This document shows, piece by piece, positions 37,140 through 47,922 of a stretch of 64,000 nt of DNA; position 1 is the stretch's first letter, and each line of letters opens with the position of its first letter. The translations under genes were made by a program, and so were the position numbers. Where the stretch lies: the NCBI GenBank assembly GCA_050084985.1, contig JBITNC010000001.1, positions 86,490,001 through 86,554,000 on the forward strand. The letters run 5' to 3'. Below the pieces are notes generated by a model. The model was not told the origin of the DNA, did no database searches, and saw only the letters and a program-made list of their open reading frames with translations. This DNA comes from Nageia nagi. Its lineage: Eukaryota; Pinophyta.

Positions 37140-37480
37140 CATGATTACTCTCCAATTGATGGTTTCAATATTATTTATCCAAGATAAAGTGAAAGTTTTG
37201 AATGTTCAATTTGGTATAGAGACATTTTCAATTATATGAAAATTAATGCAATCCCCCAAAGTTGCAATAAGAATGCAAAAATTATATTACAAAAATTAGA
37301 ATTAAAGTATGTCATCATAGGAGGCATTTTATATAGATCATTTGATGAAGTATTTCTTAAATGCTTGAGATTACATGAAGCAAAATCAACCATAGAGAAA
37401 GCACATGAGGGTTTTTGTAGGATAAACTTTATGCATTTCAAGAAACATGTCAAGAGGCATTTGCAATGTAAATAAAAATA
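37140..37480 (+). pseudogene. Ty3/gypsy integrase zinc-finger (HHCC) remnant
   Basis: The open stretch 37236-37475 reads YVIIGGILYRSFDEVFLKCL, then HEAKSTIEKAHEGFC. This matches the N-terminal part of gypsy integrases, where 'G.LYRRS.DG.LLRCL....A..ll..vHeG.CG.H' precedes the zinc-binding Cys pair. A linker-like segment precedes it from about 37140. After HEGFC the match fades, and no DDE core is seen. It lies on the strand opposite to the gag at 34850-36058, so it comes from another element or from a rearranged part. Confidence 0.75.
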
Positions 37481-38350
37481 GTTAAATATGTAAAAGAATT
37501 TATAACAAGATCTTAATGCAATTATGACACTATGGCCCTTATCCACTTAGGGTACATGTATAATAGGTGGCATTAACCAACAATCCAAAGAATGGTATAA
37601 ATGCATCATAACATCAACCAAATATTAGTGGTATAACTTTGATATTTCTAGTTATTCATAAAAGTTTTATGATCAAAATACAATAAATAAAAACTATATC
37701 TGGTGTGGATGCTTGGAAAAAAATCCCACATCATTTTTTCAAAAATAAAAAGAGAAAATATTTCAATGAAACCTTAGTTGATATTGGGAGACTAAATATG
37801 GACATAAACACTAGTTTTTATCCCTTCGTACTTATCAAAAATATATGTGAAAACTAGCTTGCTACTATAGATAGATAAGTATTGTTTGAAAACTAGTTAC
37901 TTGGAAAATATTATATATATAAAAAGAAGAAAATAAAACTAAAATGATCTAGAAATAAAAATGCAAGCATTCAATACATACAACAAATATGCAAGCAATG
38001 TGTGATTCAAATAAAATTAGAATTAGTATCTCAAAATAAATATAATAAAATAAAAAATCATCGCAATATGTAACATCAACTATTTAATGTTAGTAGTCTA
38101 TCAATTTTCAAGAGAATACCATTGCATCAAAATTTAATTCGTTAAATGTAGCAAATAAGAAATCAATGATCTTTAGATAGGTATTCTTGTTTGGACTAGT
38201 CAATTCCTTTTTTATTCTTTTAGGGTATTACAAATGAATCATTTGACAAGTTTTTTAGAATAAAAATGTAAATGTTATTATTCCTTGAATAAAAATGTTG
38301 ATGATTTTGGGCTGTTAAAAATAACAATAGAAAATTCTTAGATTCAATCA
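37481..38350. other. AT-rich region without recognisable genes
   Basis: No coding domain. A segment near 38096 (CTATCAATTTTCAAGAGAAT) resembles one at 47317, so weak residue of the 47237-47922 LTR family is possible. Confidence 0.35.
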
Positions 38351-38359
38351 TGAACAATG

Positions 38360-38973
38360 ATCTATAATCACCTTAAACTTATAGCTTTAAAGGAAATATC
38401 ACATACAAATTTTAGAATTACATAATTTGGAATCGAAACTAGAATTGAATGCCAATATGAAACAAGAATGAAAATAATATTCAAGCATTCATAAAATTAA
38501 AATAATCTCATCAAGGAGGTTCCTCTTAGTGTGAGAGCACATCTCCTATAATATCCACCATCAAGCCCATCATTCAATTATGCAGCAAGTTTACAATAGG
38601 ATTTACAATCCTTCAAAGTATCCTCAACATAAAATTAAATACCTCAATATGAAAATAAACTACAATAGTGATTAATAAATTTGTAACAAGCTTTGATTCA
38701 TCCTCCAGATTTGTTCTTCTCTTCTCTAGCTTCTTCTTCCTCTCAAGTCTCCATAAGGATATGCAAGTAGAACCGATGTCTCTTCACCTAAATAATTCAG
38801 CTTCCATCCATTCATGATATGTTTTTATAGTGTAGGTGCTAGCATCAACATTGGCACTGACATATCAAGTGTATAAAGGTTAGGTGTTAGGTCGAGTACC
38901 ACATGAAGTATTGGGTGAATGGTTGAGTCTTCATCAACATCTATGTTGGTCTTCTAGTGCATTATTTTGGTCC
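38360..38973 (-). repeat. Gypsy LTR copy, inverted relative to 49081-49770, ending at the gap
   Basis: Its reverse complement aligns with 49115-49740. Shared blocks include ACCAAAATAATG, GACTCAACCATTCACC, TTCATGTGGTACC..ACCTAA, GGAGACTTGAGAGGAAGAAG, the GGGATTATAAATCCTATTG-like segment, TGATGGGCTTGATGGTGG and CTCACACTAAGAGGAA. Similarity runs right up to the N block, so the outer end is lost in the gap. Substitutions and small indels are scattered. Confidence 0.85.
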
Positions 38974-39073
38974 NNNNNNNNNNNNNNNNNNNNNNNNNNN
39001 NNNNNNNNNNNNNNNNNNNNNNNNNNNNNNNNNNNNNNNNNNNNNNNNNNNNNNNNNNNNNNNNNNNNNNNNN
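38974..39073. other. Assembly gap (100 N)
   Basis: Exactly 100 N. It falls between a gypsy LTR copy and the presumed start of a copia-type element, a place where repeats could stop an assembler. Confidence 0.99.
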
Positions 39074-39190
39074 TATAATCTATATTATTAATAATATTAT
39101 AATTTTGAGGAAATAGTTTTTAAATTGTTGAGGAATGATATCTCTTAGCATTTTTTGATATATATAAGGGATTATATCAAAGCTAGTAAT

Positions 39191-39230
39191 ATCAAGTCTT
39201 CTATTTCCTTTCATGGTACCATATCAAGTT
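39191..39230 (+). repeat. Copia-type LTR 3' end and PBS-like site
   Basis: A 20-base match (ATATCAAGTCTTCTATTTCC) to the end of the LTR at 41492-41712 is followed by TTTCATGGTACCATATCA. TGGTA.CA resembles an initiator-Met PBS with one change. The LTR sequence to the left (39074-39190) does not match the other copies well, so this end is uncertain. Confidence 0.5.
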
Positions 39231-40580
39231 GAGTTTTGTAAAGATATTCTCGAGTCTTTTCTTGCATTCCAGTGGCACCCAAAACCTTTGTTTTTTACAT
39301 AGTGTGTCCATTATGGTGGATCATCTCCCTAAATTATTACCTCATGGCATTTCAACACTAAGGTTTTATTGGTTAATTACTTTCTTTAATTTCTCTTTGA
39401 GATTGTAGGTTTCATCTTTTTATAGGGTGTAAGGTTTCCTCGTAGTCTTCATTCAAAAAAGTTTTCTCCAATTCACATCTTTGCCATTGTGGAATTGTGA
39501 GATCTTCACCCTTACAAATGTTTTATCACTACAATATATGATTTTGACACCTCTTATAGTGTGATCTCTTTCATGGTGTATTTATTTTGTTGTGATCTCT
39601 CTTTCATGGTGAGTACAAGTCTTTATCAAAGCTCACATTAGCATTTTATATCCTATGTACTCACGGCTCAATCTTCATGATCCTTTGCACTCAACCTACA
39701 TATTTATCTTATTACAATCCTTTCAAAGTGTATCTATGGCCAACACCATTTGTTGGTAGGCATCACCCTACTCTTCCAAGGTTGACTTGGATCTATCATG
39801 GCATTTTGAGATTTGAAACTACTTTTCTCTAGCTTAAAACATCATTAAGAAGATAGGCACATATTTTTAATCTTTTGTTAGTCAAATTTGATATATGATA
39901 GTAGATCTAGATACCCTTTTTGAACTAATCAAATTTGGTTTTTAGATCACTTGAATCCAAGCTTGTTTGGGAAAGTTACAAGCATTTGAAGATCAAATTT
40001 TCAATTTAATTTGGGTATCTTATGTAATAGTGATATTTTTTGATATTTTTCTTTCATTAGGTCTCACTTTCTAGAATGGACACTTTCATGGTATTCCTTA
40101 TTCTTTCTTGATTGTTTTCATTACAAATACAACCCTATTTTTTCCACTCTACTACCTAAAATCTTAGTCGAAAGTTTTAGAATTAGATTATTAGTTAAAT
40201 TAATTAATTTTAATTTAATTAATATTCTAAATTTTTGGGGCTTTAAATTTAAATTTTTTATCTTCATTCAAATTGATTGCATAACTCTGCATATGAACTC
40301 CATTTTTAAGTCTTTTTTTTCCTATATAGAGAAAACTTTGAGAATTACTCAGTAGATTTTGTTATACACCTAAATTATAAAGGCATTTTTCATGGAAGTA
40401 TTTCTTTTCATAAAAGATATACATTATGGAGGTTAACTTCATATTTGATTATCTTGACAGTGCTTACATTTGGGTGATGTAAATTATTTTGGAAGATTTT
40501 TATGATCAATCCTACATTGTTATGGTCTAAAATTATAAAGTCCTAATTTTCTACTCTGTTTGTTATAGGTAGAGACTACA
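39231..40580. other. Interior of the copia-type element, no recognisable coding
   Basis: AT-rich; the phrase 'TGTGATCTCTTTCATGGTG' is duplicated (39560-39615). The segment 40270-40580 may be distantly repeated at 41730-41900. No domains seen. Confidence 0.4.
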
Positions 40581-40587
40581 CTTTTTT

Positions 40588-40929
40588 TTGTGCATGAGAA
40601 GTTGCTTTGAGCTCAACTATCCTTGCCTTTTTGGTTCATTCTCTAGCCTATCTTCTCATTTTGTGAAACACTTTGGATTTAGGGGGAATTTCTTTGGTGA
40701 CTTTCATATTTCAATGGCTCTTCCATGGGATCTCCAACATATCCCATTAGTCCATTGGTTGAACATGCCCTATCTTGCTTGGTGTGAAATTCTTATTGAG
40801 TACTTGCAGTCTTGTGAGCTTCTTACATATCTTCTTAGTCTAGTTCTAGCACCTATTTTTGAAACACCTGAGTGGCTTGTTTGGCATTCTAGTATATATG
40901 ATGTGTTCTATCTTTTGCTACATTACTAA
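40588..40929 (+). CDS. Unidentified ORF (113 codons) in the pol-less element
   Basis: I do not recognise this protein. It runs 113 codons without a stop in very AT-rich DNA, is rich in aromatic residues and leucine, and contains several Pro-Trp and Leu-Leu pairs (ALPWDLQHIPLVHWLN; TPEWLVWHSSIYD). A DNA segment at its start (TTTGAGCTCAACTATCCTTG) is repeated in diverged form at about 41965 (TTTGAGCTCGACTATCCTTG), where the frame is not open. Downstream, a pyrimidine run and TTTTTTTGTGTAG before ACTTTGAGGC resemble a 3' splice site leading into the open stretch at 41011. It may be a captured gene fragment, an unknown element ORF or chance. Confidence 0.35.
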   Translation: MCMRSCFELNYPCLFGSFSSLSSHFVKHFGFRGNFFGDFHISMALPWDLQHIPLVHWLNMPYLAWCEILIEYLQSCELLTYLLSLVLAPIFETPEWLVWHSSIYDVFYLLLHY

Positions 40930-41010
40930 TAGTGTTTATCATGATATTTTACCACCTTTAAACTATTCCAAGCTGACTCCTCATATATATATATCTCATA
41001 TTTTTTTGTG

Positions 41011-41508
41011 TAGACTTTGAGGCTCTCTCACCTTGTGATGAAGATTTCTTGATGAATAAATATTTAGTGAATGAGGTAGATGGTGAATAAGATATTTGTG
41101 ATTCTATTTCTATTACTTTGGAGTACTATCTTGATGTTATTGCTTCTCTATTTATAGATTCATACATTATTGATATTGTTGACCTTCATGAGGATATTAC
41201 CTTGTTATTTTATATATCTCTTTATACTGATCCTTTTGAGGATATTATTTTGGTGAGCCTTCCTTGCTTTGATGAGCCACCTTCTCCTCATTCTATTACT
41301 GCTTTCTTGTAGTCTTCTCATACTCCTTTTATCTTTCAAGAAAATTCTTGTGAGACCTATTTTGAGTCTCCTCCACCTCCATATTTAGTTGGAATCTCTT
41401 TAGGAGATATTAGATACTATCTTGAGGTTTATTTGCCTCTTTCTCTTGCTACTTTCATAGGTGTTTCTTTTATGCAGCATATTGAGTCTTTTGACTCAAG
41501 GAAATAGA
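41011..41508 (+). pseudogene. Unidentified decayed ORF in the pol-less element
   Basis: One frame reads VDFEALSPCDEDFLMNKYL, a stop, then ITLEYYLDVIASLF to SLPCFDEPPSPHSITAFL (the 41118-41312 part), a stop, then HTPFIFQENSCETYFESPPP to MQHIESFDSRK before a final stop near 41508. About 165 codons with only two internal stops is unusual here. The composition is acidic (repeated Asp/Glu with Ile/Leu) with proline clusters FDEPPSP and FESPPPPY, unlike gag, protease, RT or integrase. It may have been translated with the ORF at 40588-40929 through a spliced message. Function is unknown. Confidence 0.35.
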
Positions 41509-41712
41509 AGACTTGATATTATTACAATTACAAGCATTGGTTAAATATACAAGGATGAATAATTACAACCATAGTATGGGTTGATATATGGAATGATATC
41601 AACCATCAAAACATAACAAAATAGGATAATAATGACAAACCATATGTTGTCAACTAACTTAGTAACACTAAAGTTAGATACCCTAACCTAGCAAGCTTAA
41701 TTAACTCCAACA
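41492..41712 (-). repeat. Copia-type LTR in inverted orientation (221 bp)
   Basis: On the minus strand it begins TGTTGGAGTTAATTAAGC and ends CTTCTATTTCCTTGAGTCA. It aligns with 43007-43180 over GCTTGCTAGGTTA, GTATCTAACTTTAGTGTTAC, the GTTATGTTTT.ATGGTT segment, ATATCAACCCAT and TATGGTTGTAATT. No 5-bp target duplication was found at its edges and there is no adjacent PBS or PPT, so it may be a solo LTR or a rearranged end. Confidence 0.8.
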
Positions 41713-42998
41713 TGCTAATACACTATGGGTTCGAATAACACTAAATTTTGAGTTTTGACACTAAACCTTGATTATTTTTATATCTTGAGCTTCAAGTACC
41801 CATTTTGGGTGCCATTTTTTCTATTGTGGAGTATACTTCAAGATCTTCACTTTAGAATTATTGGTTATATTGATCCCTCTCCTTAAAATACTCATTATAA
41901 GAATTTTATTTTTAATCTTATAGTGTATAGGTGAATAACACATGATTATGCTTGTAAATTCATTTTGAGCTCGACTATCCTTGTAATCATGGTTCTTTTT
42001 TAAGTCTATCAACTCCTTATGAGGTGCTTTGGTCAATGTTAGGAATCATTAGAGTATGTTATTCTTAGGGGGATCTTCTTAAGTATATTTATGTGCCTCA
42101 AAGGTCTCATAGCCCAACTCATGGTTGCTTCCCTTTATCCTCAAAGTATATTATCTAAGTCCTTAATGGATCTTTTGGATGCTATTGGATATTTTAGATA
42201 AAGATTCTTCAACTTGCCTTCATTTGATTCCTTTAGCCTTGAAGATCTTCCATGATGGTACATTTGGTAAAAAAACCTAATATTCATCTTCATTCCCTAC
42301 TCAACTCAATGGTTATAGCATTTGGCACTCTTTCATTTTAGTAAGATGGTATGATATCCATAAGGATGTTCTTCAACCTTTATTGGACCTTGCTTTCTTG
42401 CACTTCAAATTTTGGAGTTTTTATTTCATGATTATTTTGAGTTGTGTTTGTAACATTAAGTGATTCTCCTTTGTTGTTGAATTTCATGTGAACCCACCCT
42501 TGGTCATGCTATCTTGCAAGTGAAACCACTCTTGGGTATGATATCTTGCATGTGAACCCATATTTGGGAATGCTATCTTGCATGTGAACCTATCTTTGGG
42601 CATGCATATTGTCCTCACTTTATATCCTTGTATATTGTATCATTATACTTGTGTTCAAATGTATCATTCTTTGATATCTTTGTTATGATCTCTTCGTCCC
42701 TTATGGCATACAAACTACATCTTCAATGACATTTTAGCTTCTGCTATTGATCGAATCTCCCTCATGCAAATTTATAGCTCTTTGATTCTAGTTTCTTTAG
42801 AAGTGTTTCAACTCTTCATTTGCAAATATTCATTAGTAATGGTTTCTCTTTTAGGGGGAAGTTTTTCCCATAGGGTTTTCTCCTTTTCTCTATTTTGTGT
42901 GAGATTTTGTATTTTTCATGGGTACCTCATCAAGCCATGTTTCTAAGATTCATATTGTACTAGCATATTTTTGTTTCTACTATCTCCTAGTCTCGCTT
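41713..42998. other. Interior of the copia-type element, right part
   Basis: Contains a partial diverged copy of 40560-40720 at about 41935-42080 and the 32-bp array at 42489-42605. No protein domain is recognised. Confidence 0.4.
42489..42605. repeat. 32-bp tandem repeat, about 3.5 copies
   Basis: Units GTGAACCCA..CTTGGG, then .ATGCTATCTTGCAT, begin at 42489, 42521, 42553 and 42585. The last unit is partial. Length is constant with a few substitutions per unit. Confidence 0.88.
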
Positions 42999-43180
42999 AA
43001 AGGGGGTGTTGGAGTTAATTAAGCTTGCTAGGTTAAGGTATCTAACTTTAGTGTTACTAGGTTAGTTGAAAACACATAGTTTTTCATTCTTATCATAGTT
43101 TGTTATGTTTTAATAGTTAATATCATTTCATATATCAACCCATCCTATGGTTGTAATTGTTCATCCTTGGCCATTTAACC
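42999..43180 (+). repeat. Polypurine tract and truncated 3' LTR of the copia-type element
   Basis: AAAGGGGG (42999-43006) precedes the LTR that starts TGTTGGAG at 43007. It matches the inverted copy at 41492-41712 up to TTTAACCAA.G (about 43180) and then stops, so the last roughly 50 bp are missing. The next base belongs to a gypsy integrase read on the other strand. The truncation makes this a rearranged junction rather than a clean insertion end. Confidence 0.8.
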
Positions 43181-46080
43181 AAGGTATTCCAAAGTGAACC
43201 CACATAAGAGAAAAACATAAGCCTACTATAATATTTCCAACTATAGTCTTCTTACATGGAATTAAAACATATATCTTGCTAAATCTATCAATAGAAACAA
43301 ATAAGTAATCATTTTCCCTTTTTTCATAGGTAAACCACCCATAAATTTGATGGATATCCTCTCGCAAGGCCTACTAGGAACTATTAATGGTTGATATAAC
43401 CCCAACTTTCTATTACTATGATTTCTTATCTAATATAAAACATACCCTTAATGTATTTTGCAATTTGTTCTTACATATTGGGCTAGTACACATACCTTTT
43501 CAAGTTTTCCATAGTATTAACCACTCCAAAAGGTCTAAAAATATGAGATGTATGTGCTTCTCTAATGAGTTGCACTCTTTCTCTTATGGCACACACAAAG
43601 CATTTTCTTTGTATATTAATCCCTCTTTCACAAAATACTTAGTCTTAATATCATACATACTATTCTAAATCAACTTTAAATAAATATCCTTGAATTCAAT
43701 ATCATTAAGGTACTACTCTTTGTATGATTCTTGCACAAAAGGAAAAAGTTTAAGAATAGAACCTAGACCTAAAATAGTAGTTTGTATTGGTGGCATAGAT
43801 AACATGTCTATAATTGTTTTTTTACTTCCCTTTTTGTACTTAATAATGAGGTGGTACTATTGCAAGAAATCCACCCACCTTAAATATTTTGCATGTTGTA
43901 ATTTGGACTAAGTTTGTAGGTATTGCAATGGTTTATGGTTAGTATGAATGATGGTGTCCTTACTAACTAGAAAGTGTTTCCATTTTTAAATAGCTTGGAC
44001 AAGAGAAAATAACTCTTTTCCATAGATCAAATAGTTTAACACTACTCCACAAAGCTTTTCTAAATGATAAAATACACATTTCCTTCCTTCCATAAACACT
44101 ACTTCAATTTCATATTCACTAATATCTAATTATATTTCAAATGGGTTTTTCAAATTAGGTAATGCTAGAACAAGTGCACTGATAATTTTCTCCTTTAAGG
44201 TGTCAAAATCACTCTATTGTTTCCTTTCCCATTTAAAACTAGACCTTTTTCTAGTTATGTCATATAATGGGGAGGATATACTCAAAAATTCTTAATGAGT
44301 TTTATGAGATATTAAGTTGCCCTGAAGAAGCTCCTTCTCTTAGTGACATTTATAGGCCTAGGCCAATCAATAATGGCCTTCACCTTCTCAAGATCAATTC
44401 TTAGCTATTCATCACCAATAATCTGAGCAAGTTACACCAAAGGTTTCTTTCCAAACTCACATTTTCTCATCTTTAATAAAAACTCATTATATTTTAAAGT
44501 TTATAGCACTTGTTTTAGATGCACCACACATTCTTCCCAATTTCTACTAAAAATGAGAATATCATCCAAGTAAATAACAATATATTTATGAATAAAGGAT
44601 ATAAATCCTTATTCATTACTCTCATGAAAGTAGATGGTGTATTAAATAGTCCAAAAGCTAGTATAAGCCATTCAAACAATTCCTCCCTAGTTTTGAATGG
44701 AATCTTCCACATGTCTTCCTCCTTTATATACACTTGGTGACAACCACTTCTTAATTCCAACTTGGTAAAAAAATTTCCTTCTCTCAACTAATCCAAGAGA
44801 TCATCAATAATTGGTAATTACTATCTATTTTTTAGCATGATCTTATTCAGTACCTAGTATTCAATGCACATCCTCCATGATCCATCCTTCTTTGGCACAA
44901 GGATTACTAGTGAACCACAAGGTGAAATGTTTAGCCTAATCACTTCTTGTTCTATTAGTTCACAAGTTTTCCTCCTCACCTCCTCATTCTTAATATTAGA
45001 CTATTTATACAATCCAATATTTGTAAGACCTGTATCAGCCATTAATTGGATCTCATGTTAGATTTCTCTCTTTGGTGGGATTCCTTTTGGTTCCAAAAAT
45101 AATTCACTATACTCCTTTAGCAATATCTAAACCTATTGATATTTCTTGCTCAATATGTATGATGCCCCCATCATTGATAAGATCCCTCCAACCTCCTTTG
45201 GTTGGATCATAGAAATCATGCATTTCTTTCCTACACTAATAAGTCTTTTATCTTGGCTTGCTATCACTAACTCTGATTTGTTTCTACTTTTATGAACATT
45301 GATGTGATACTAAACATCATTCTTTACAAGTCTATACTAGTTTAAGTTTTTGAAATAAATGTCATCTCTATCCCATAAATATGGGTTCCTAAAAATCATA
45401 CCATATATATCAAGAGGTATCATGTTAACCACAACTTGATCAATGAAGTTCTTTGCTATTGTAAACACCAATCTACATCATCTAGTCACTTGCATTTGGG
45501 TTCCATGATTCAGCCAACCCAAAGTATAGGGATGAGGATAAGGAATAGTCTCCAAATTCAGCCTATTAACCCAAGTTTAGGCAAAAAGATTGGCCTAAGA
45601 ACTAGGATCAAAGATAGCATCAATTCTCGTATGCTTTACTTGTATCTTGAGATGAAATAATTATGTTTTTTGTTGTTATTTAGTTGCACCATCTTATTTT
45701 TGCATAGTGGCATAATTTATGTCATTATAAAATAAGAACTATATTCTATTGTTTGTCCCTTTTTCATCATAGCAACCTTATTTCTCTTTTTATTATCCTT
45801 TTTGGTTATCTATAATTATGGTTTCTTCTTATCTAGATAAAGTTCCTAACAACCTTCTTTATCATGCCCATCCTTATCATGGTAAGAATAATGTTTGCTA
45901 CATTTTGTGGTAGTATTGGTGTTCTTCTCTTTCTTGACTCCTTATCTTTTGTCTTAAGACTTTCCTTTCTCTTGTTGTCCACTTTATGATTCACCCTTGG
46001 AGTTTTCATATTATCTTATAGCTTTTCCATCCTCTTCAAGATATTTTACTTGCACACAACTTTTATCAAATCAATGGGAT
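43181..46080 (-). pseudogene. Ty3/gypsy polyprotein remnant: gag zinc finger, PR, RT, RNase H, IN
   Basis: Read on the minus strand from about 46000. A CCHC-like finger comes first (HYSYHDKDGHDKEGC, about 45860-45910). Protease-type sequence follows (IDAIFDPSSQANL near 45615; VVNMIPLDIYGMIF near 45420). RT starts near 45040: EVIRLNISPCGSLVILVPKK, WRMCIEY, then FFTKLELRSGCHQV and EWLILAFGLFNTPSTFMRVM within 44515-44787. The catalytic YLDD region is degraded. RNase H spans about 43870-44210 (ISEYEIEVVF; TNHKPLQYL; YLRWVDFLQ), then KYKKGSKKTIIDMLS. Integrase: REAHTSHIFRPFGVVNTMEN and YVY.PNM (about 43490-43590), then DYLFVSIDRFSKIYVLIPCK (43161-43367). It is cut at 43180 by the copia-type LTR, so the integrase C-terminus is gone. 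Scattered stops rule out function. Confidence 0.9.
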
Positions 46081-46146
46081 CAAACAACATGATTGTCTTT
46101 TACAAATGAGAATGAAAACCCACAATATACTTCATCAACACATAAA

Positions 46147-46240
46147 AATAGCATCAAACATGTATTTGACATAATTGTTTCATGTTTTGATGCTATTGAT
46201 GATGCTATTTCTAAGACTAATAGAATAAAAAAATAGCATC
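46147..46240. repeat. Two adjacent hairpin-forming inverted repeats (GATGCTATT arms)
   Basis: Hairpin 1: AATAGCATCAAACATG (46147-46162) pairs with CATGTTTTGATGCTATT (46181-46197) with one bulge and an 18-base loop. Hairpin 2: GATGCTATTT (46201-46210) pairs perfectly with AAATAGCATC (46231-46240) across 20 bases. Both use the same core motif. Confidence 0.85.
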
Positions 46241-46669
46241 CAAAAATACTAAAAATAAAAAATCTAGGATCACACATGGATCATGCATATAGATCATGAT
46301 CTAACCATTGATTAGGTTATTTAATCAATGATTTAGATTATTTAGGTTGAAGCATGCAATGCATATTTTTCTTACTACAAATACACATAACTCTTTATCC
46401 TCCTCAACTCTTATAGTCCTACATCACCAATAATGCTCTTTTAGAGGGAAAGATCCTTCATTAACTCATGCATAAGTATATACAAGATAGACTTATCCAT
46501 ATGTATTTCAAATTCATAAGTTTGGGAGACACTTATGAAGTATTCCAATGTATGATTCAATAAGATATCTTCTTATGGAATATGATAATTTTAGGCTACC
46601 AAATACATGGATTTTCTTGATAGGAATGGGTACAATTTCACTAAATATAAAAAATAATAATAGTATTCC

Positions 46670-46945
46670 AACCAAATCAATTCACCTTTCCTATTTTCCT
46701 CAATTCACGCACCAAATTGGGAATTTTGGAACAAGGTTTATACATAAATTGAAGACTATAAAATTGGATTTTCTTTCACCATATGCAACAAATAGCAATA
46801 CTAGTCCAATGAAATTAATTCACCTTTCCAAAAATCCTCAAAGCATGTAATAATATAGGAGATTTTCAATAGGGTTTATACATATAAATACTTTTTAAAA
46901 TCAGATTTCATGTACTACAATAATCATAGGATATGCACAAAATAA
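46670..46945. repeat. 138-bp tandem duplication
   Basis: TTCACCTTTCC occurs at 46681 and 46819. Each is followed by CCTCAA, a GGA.ATTTT segment, A.GGTTTATACATA.A and AAAAT..GATTT. Two diverged copies are visible. Confidence 0.75.
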
Positions 46946-47110
46946 TTAAATATAATTTTTTCCCAAAATTCTATGTACTTACACAATACCTAATGGAAGT
47001 AATGCTATAATTAATGTAAAATATATTTTTTAAGATGCCCATTGTCACAAAATATGACATTATATATATATTGCAATATGATGTCAACTATGATGCTATA
47101 TCATATTTTT

Positions 47111-47146
47111 GATGATGCTAATCTTTGCCTGTACCTTAGCATCATC
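47111..47146. repeat. Perfect 11-bp inverted repeat (hairpin)
   Basis: GATGATGCTAA (47111-47121) and TTAGCATCATC (47136-47146) are exact reverse complements separated by 14 bases. It shares the GATGCTA core with the hairpins at 46147-46240. Confidence 0.85.
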
Positions 47147-47236
47147 TTTAGCAATAATATTTTTGAATTTTTTTTAAATACACTGGGCTCTAATGCCTTG
47201 ATGGTAAACCTAATTTATGTTGTAATAAAATTAAAG

Positions 47237-47922
47237 TGTGATTCCCTAAAATAAGAAAATCAAATGATGATTCCTATAGATTAATGAAAATGAATTAAAT
47301 TAATAATTTACCTTATAGCTATCAATTTTCAAAAGAATAATATTACATAGTCCAAATGATATTATTAAAGCTCTGTGAACTAGGTAAAATCCCAATTGAT
47401 GAATGACACCTAGATATAATACCTCTAGCACCTTAATGAACTAATATTTGAATTTGATTTCCTAAATATACCAAAAGTATAATACCCATAAATGTTTAAA
47501 GAATAAACATTGATGTTTTTAATATTGAATAATAATAAAATGAAGGATAAATCAATAATGCATAGGAGTATAATATCCTTTCAAATAGGTTGTATCGAGA
47601 GATAGCATGAGAAATGGTAGTATTGGGGATATGATCTCACAATCAAATTATCTAGATTGGGTTAGGGTTTGATAGTAAATATAATTCTTCTATCTCCTTT
47701 TATACCTTGTAAAATAGGAAAAGAGGGATGTCAGCCAACATTATAAGGATAATGATAATCTTAAAATAATTAAAGAATATAATCATGATTAATGATAATT
47801 AGAATTGATTAATATATGATTAGCATACTAGTATTGATATTTTCATAATTCAAATAATATTTTTCTTAAAGGCACTATATATGATTTTATAATAAATAAA
47901 AAATCATTTTTAGGTATCTACA
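47237..47922 (-). repeat. Putative LTR of TGTAGA...TCTACA family (copy 1)
   Basis: The right end AATCATTTTTAGGTATCTACA and the following CCTCTTTGTATAAGTAATG match those at 63216 (AATCATTTTTAGGCATCTACA, then CCTCTTTGGATGTGTAATG). The left end is placed at TGTGATTCCCTAAAATAAG, similar to TGTAGACCCTAAAATGTG at 62499. Read on the minus strand it starts TGTAGATACC after a purine-rich CAAAGAGGGTAAAT, so the element's interior lies to the right. The left boundary is approximate. Confidence 0.6.

Larger units (their letters stand above)
39074..43180 (+). mobile_element. Copia-type, probably non-autonomous LTR element with short LTRs
   Basis: At the left, ATATCAAGTCTTCTATTTCC (39190-39209) is the LTR 3' end also seen in the inverted LTR at 41492-41712. 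It is followed by TTTCA and TGGTACCATATCAAG, a PBS-like motif. At the right, AAAGGGGG (42999-43006) directly precedes TGTTGGAGTTAATTAAGC, the LTR start. The interior, about 3.8 kb, shows no gag zinc finger, integrase, RT or RNase H in any frame. It contains unidentified open stretches (40588-40929, 41011-41508), an inverted solo-like LTR of the same family and a partial internal duplication. I infer a pol-less element. Alternatively, it may be two rearranged partial elements. Confidence 0.6.
46081..47236. other. Region with hairpins and a tandem duplication, no genes
   Basis: Contains clustered inverted repeats built on GATGCTA/TAGCATC (46147-46240 and 47111-47146) and a 138-bp tandem duplication (46670-46945). 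The open frame at 46548-46850 follows the duplication, whose period is a multiple of three. It has no recognisable motif. Confidence 0.5.

Noticed and set aside
46147-46240. MicroRNA precursor
   Set aside because: The stems are short (10-16 bp), shorter than a miRNA/miRNA* duplex, and there is no evidence of expression.
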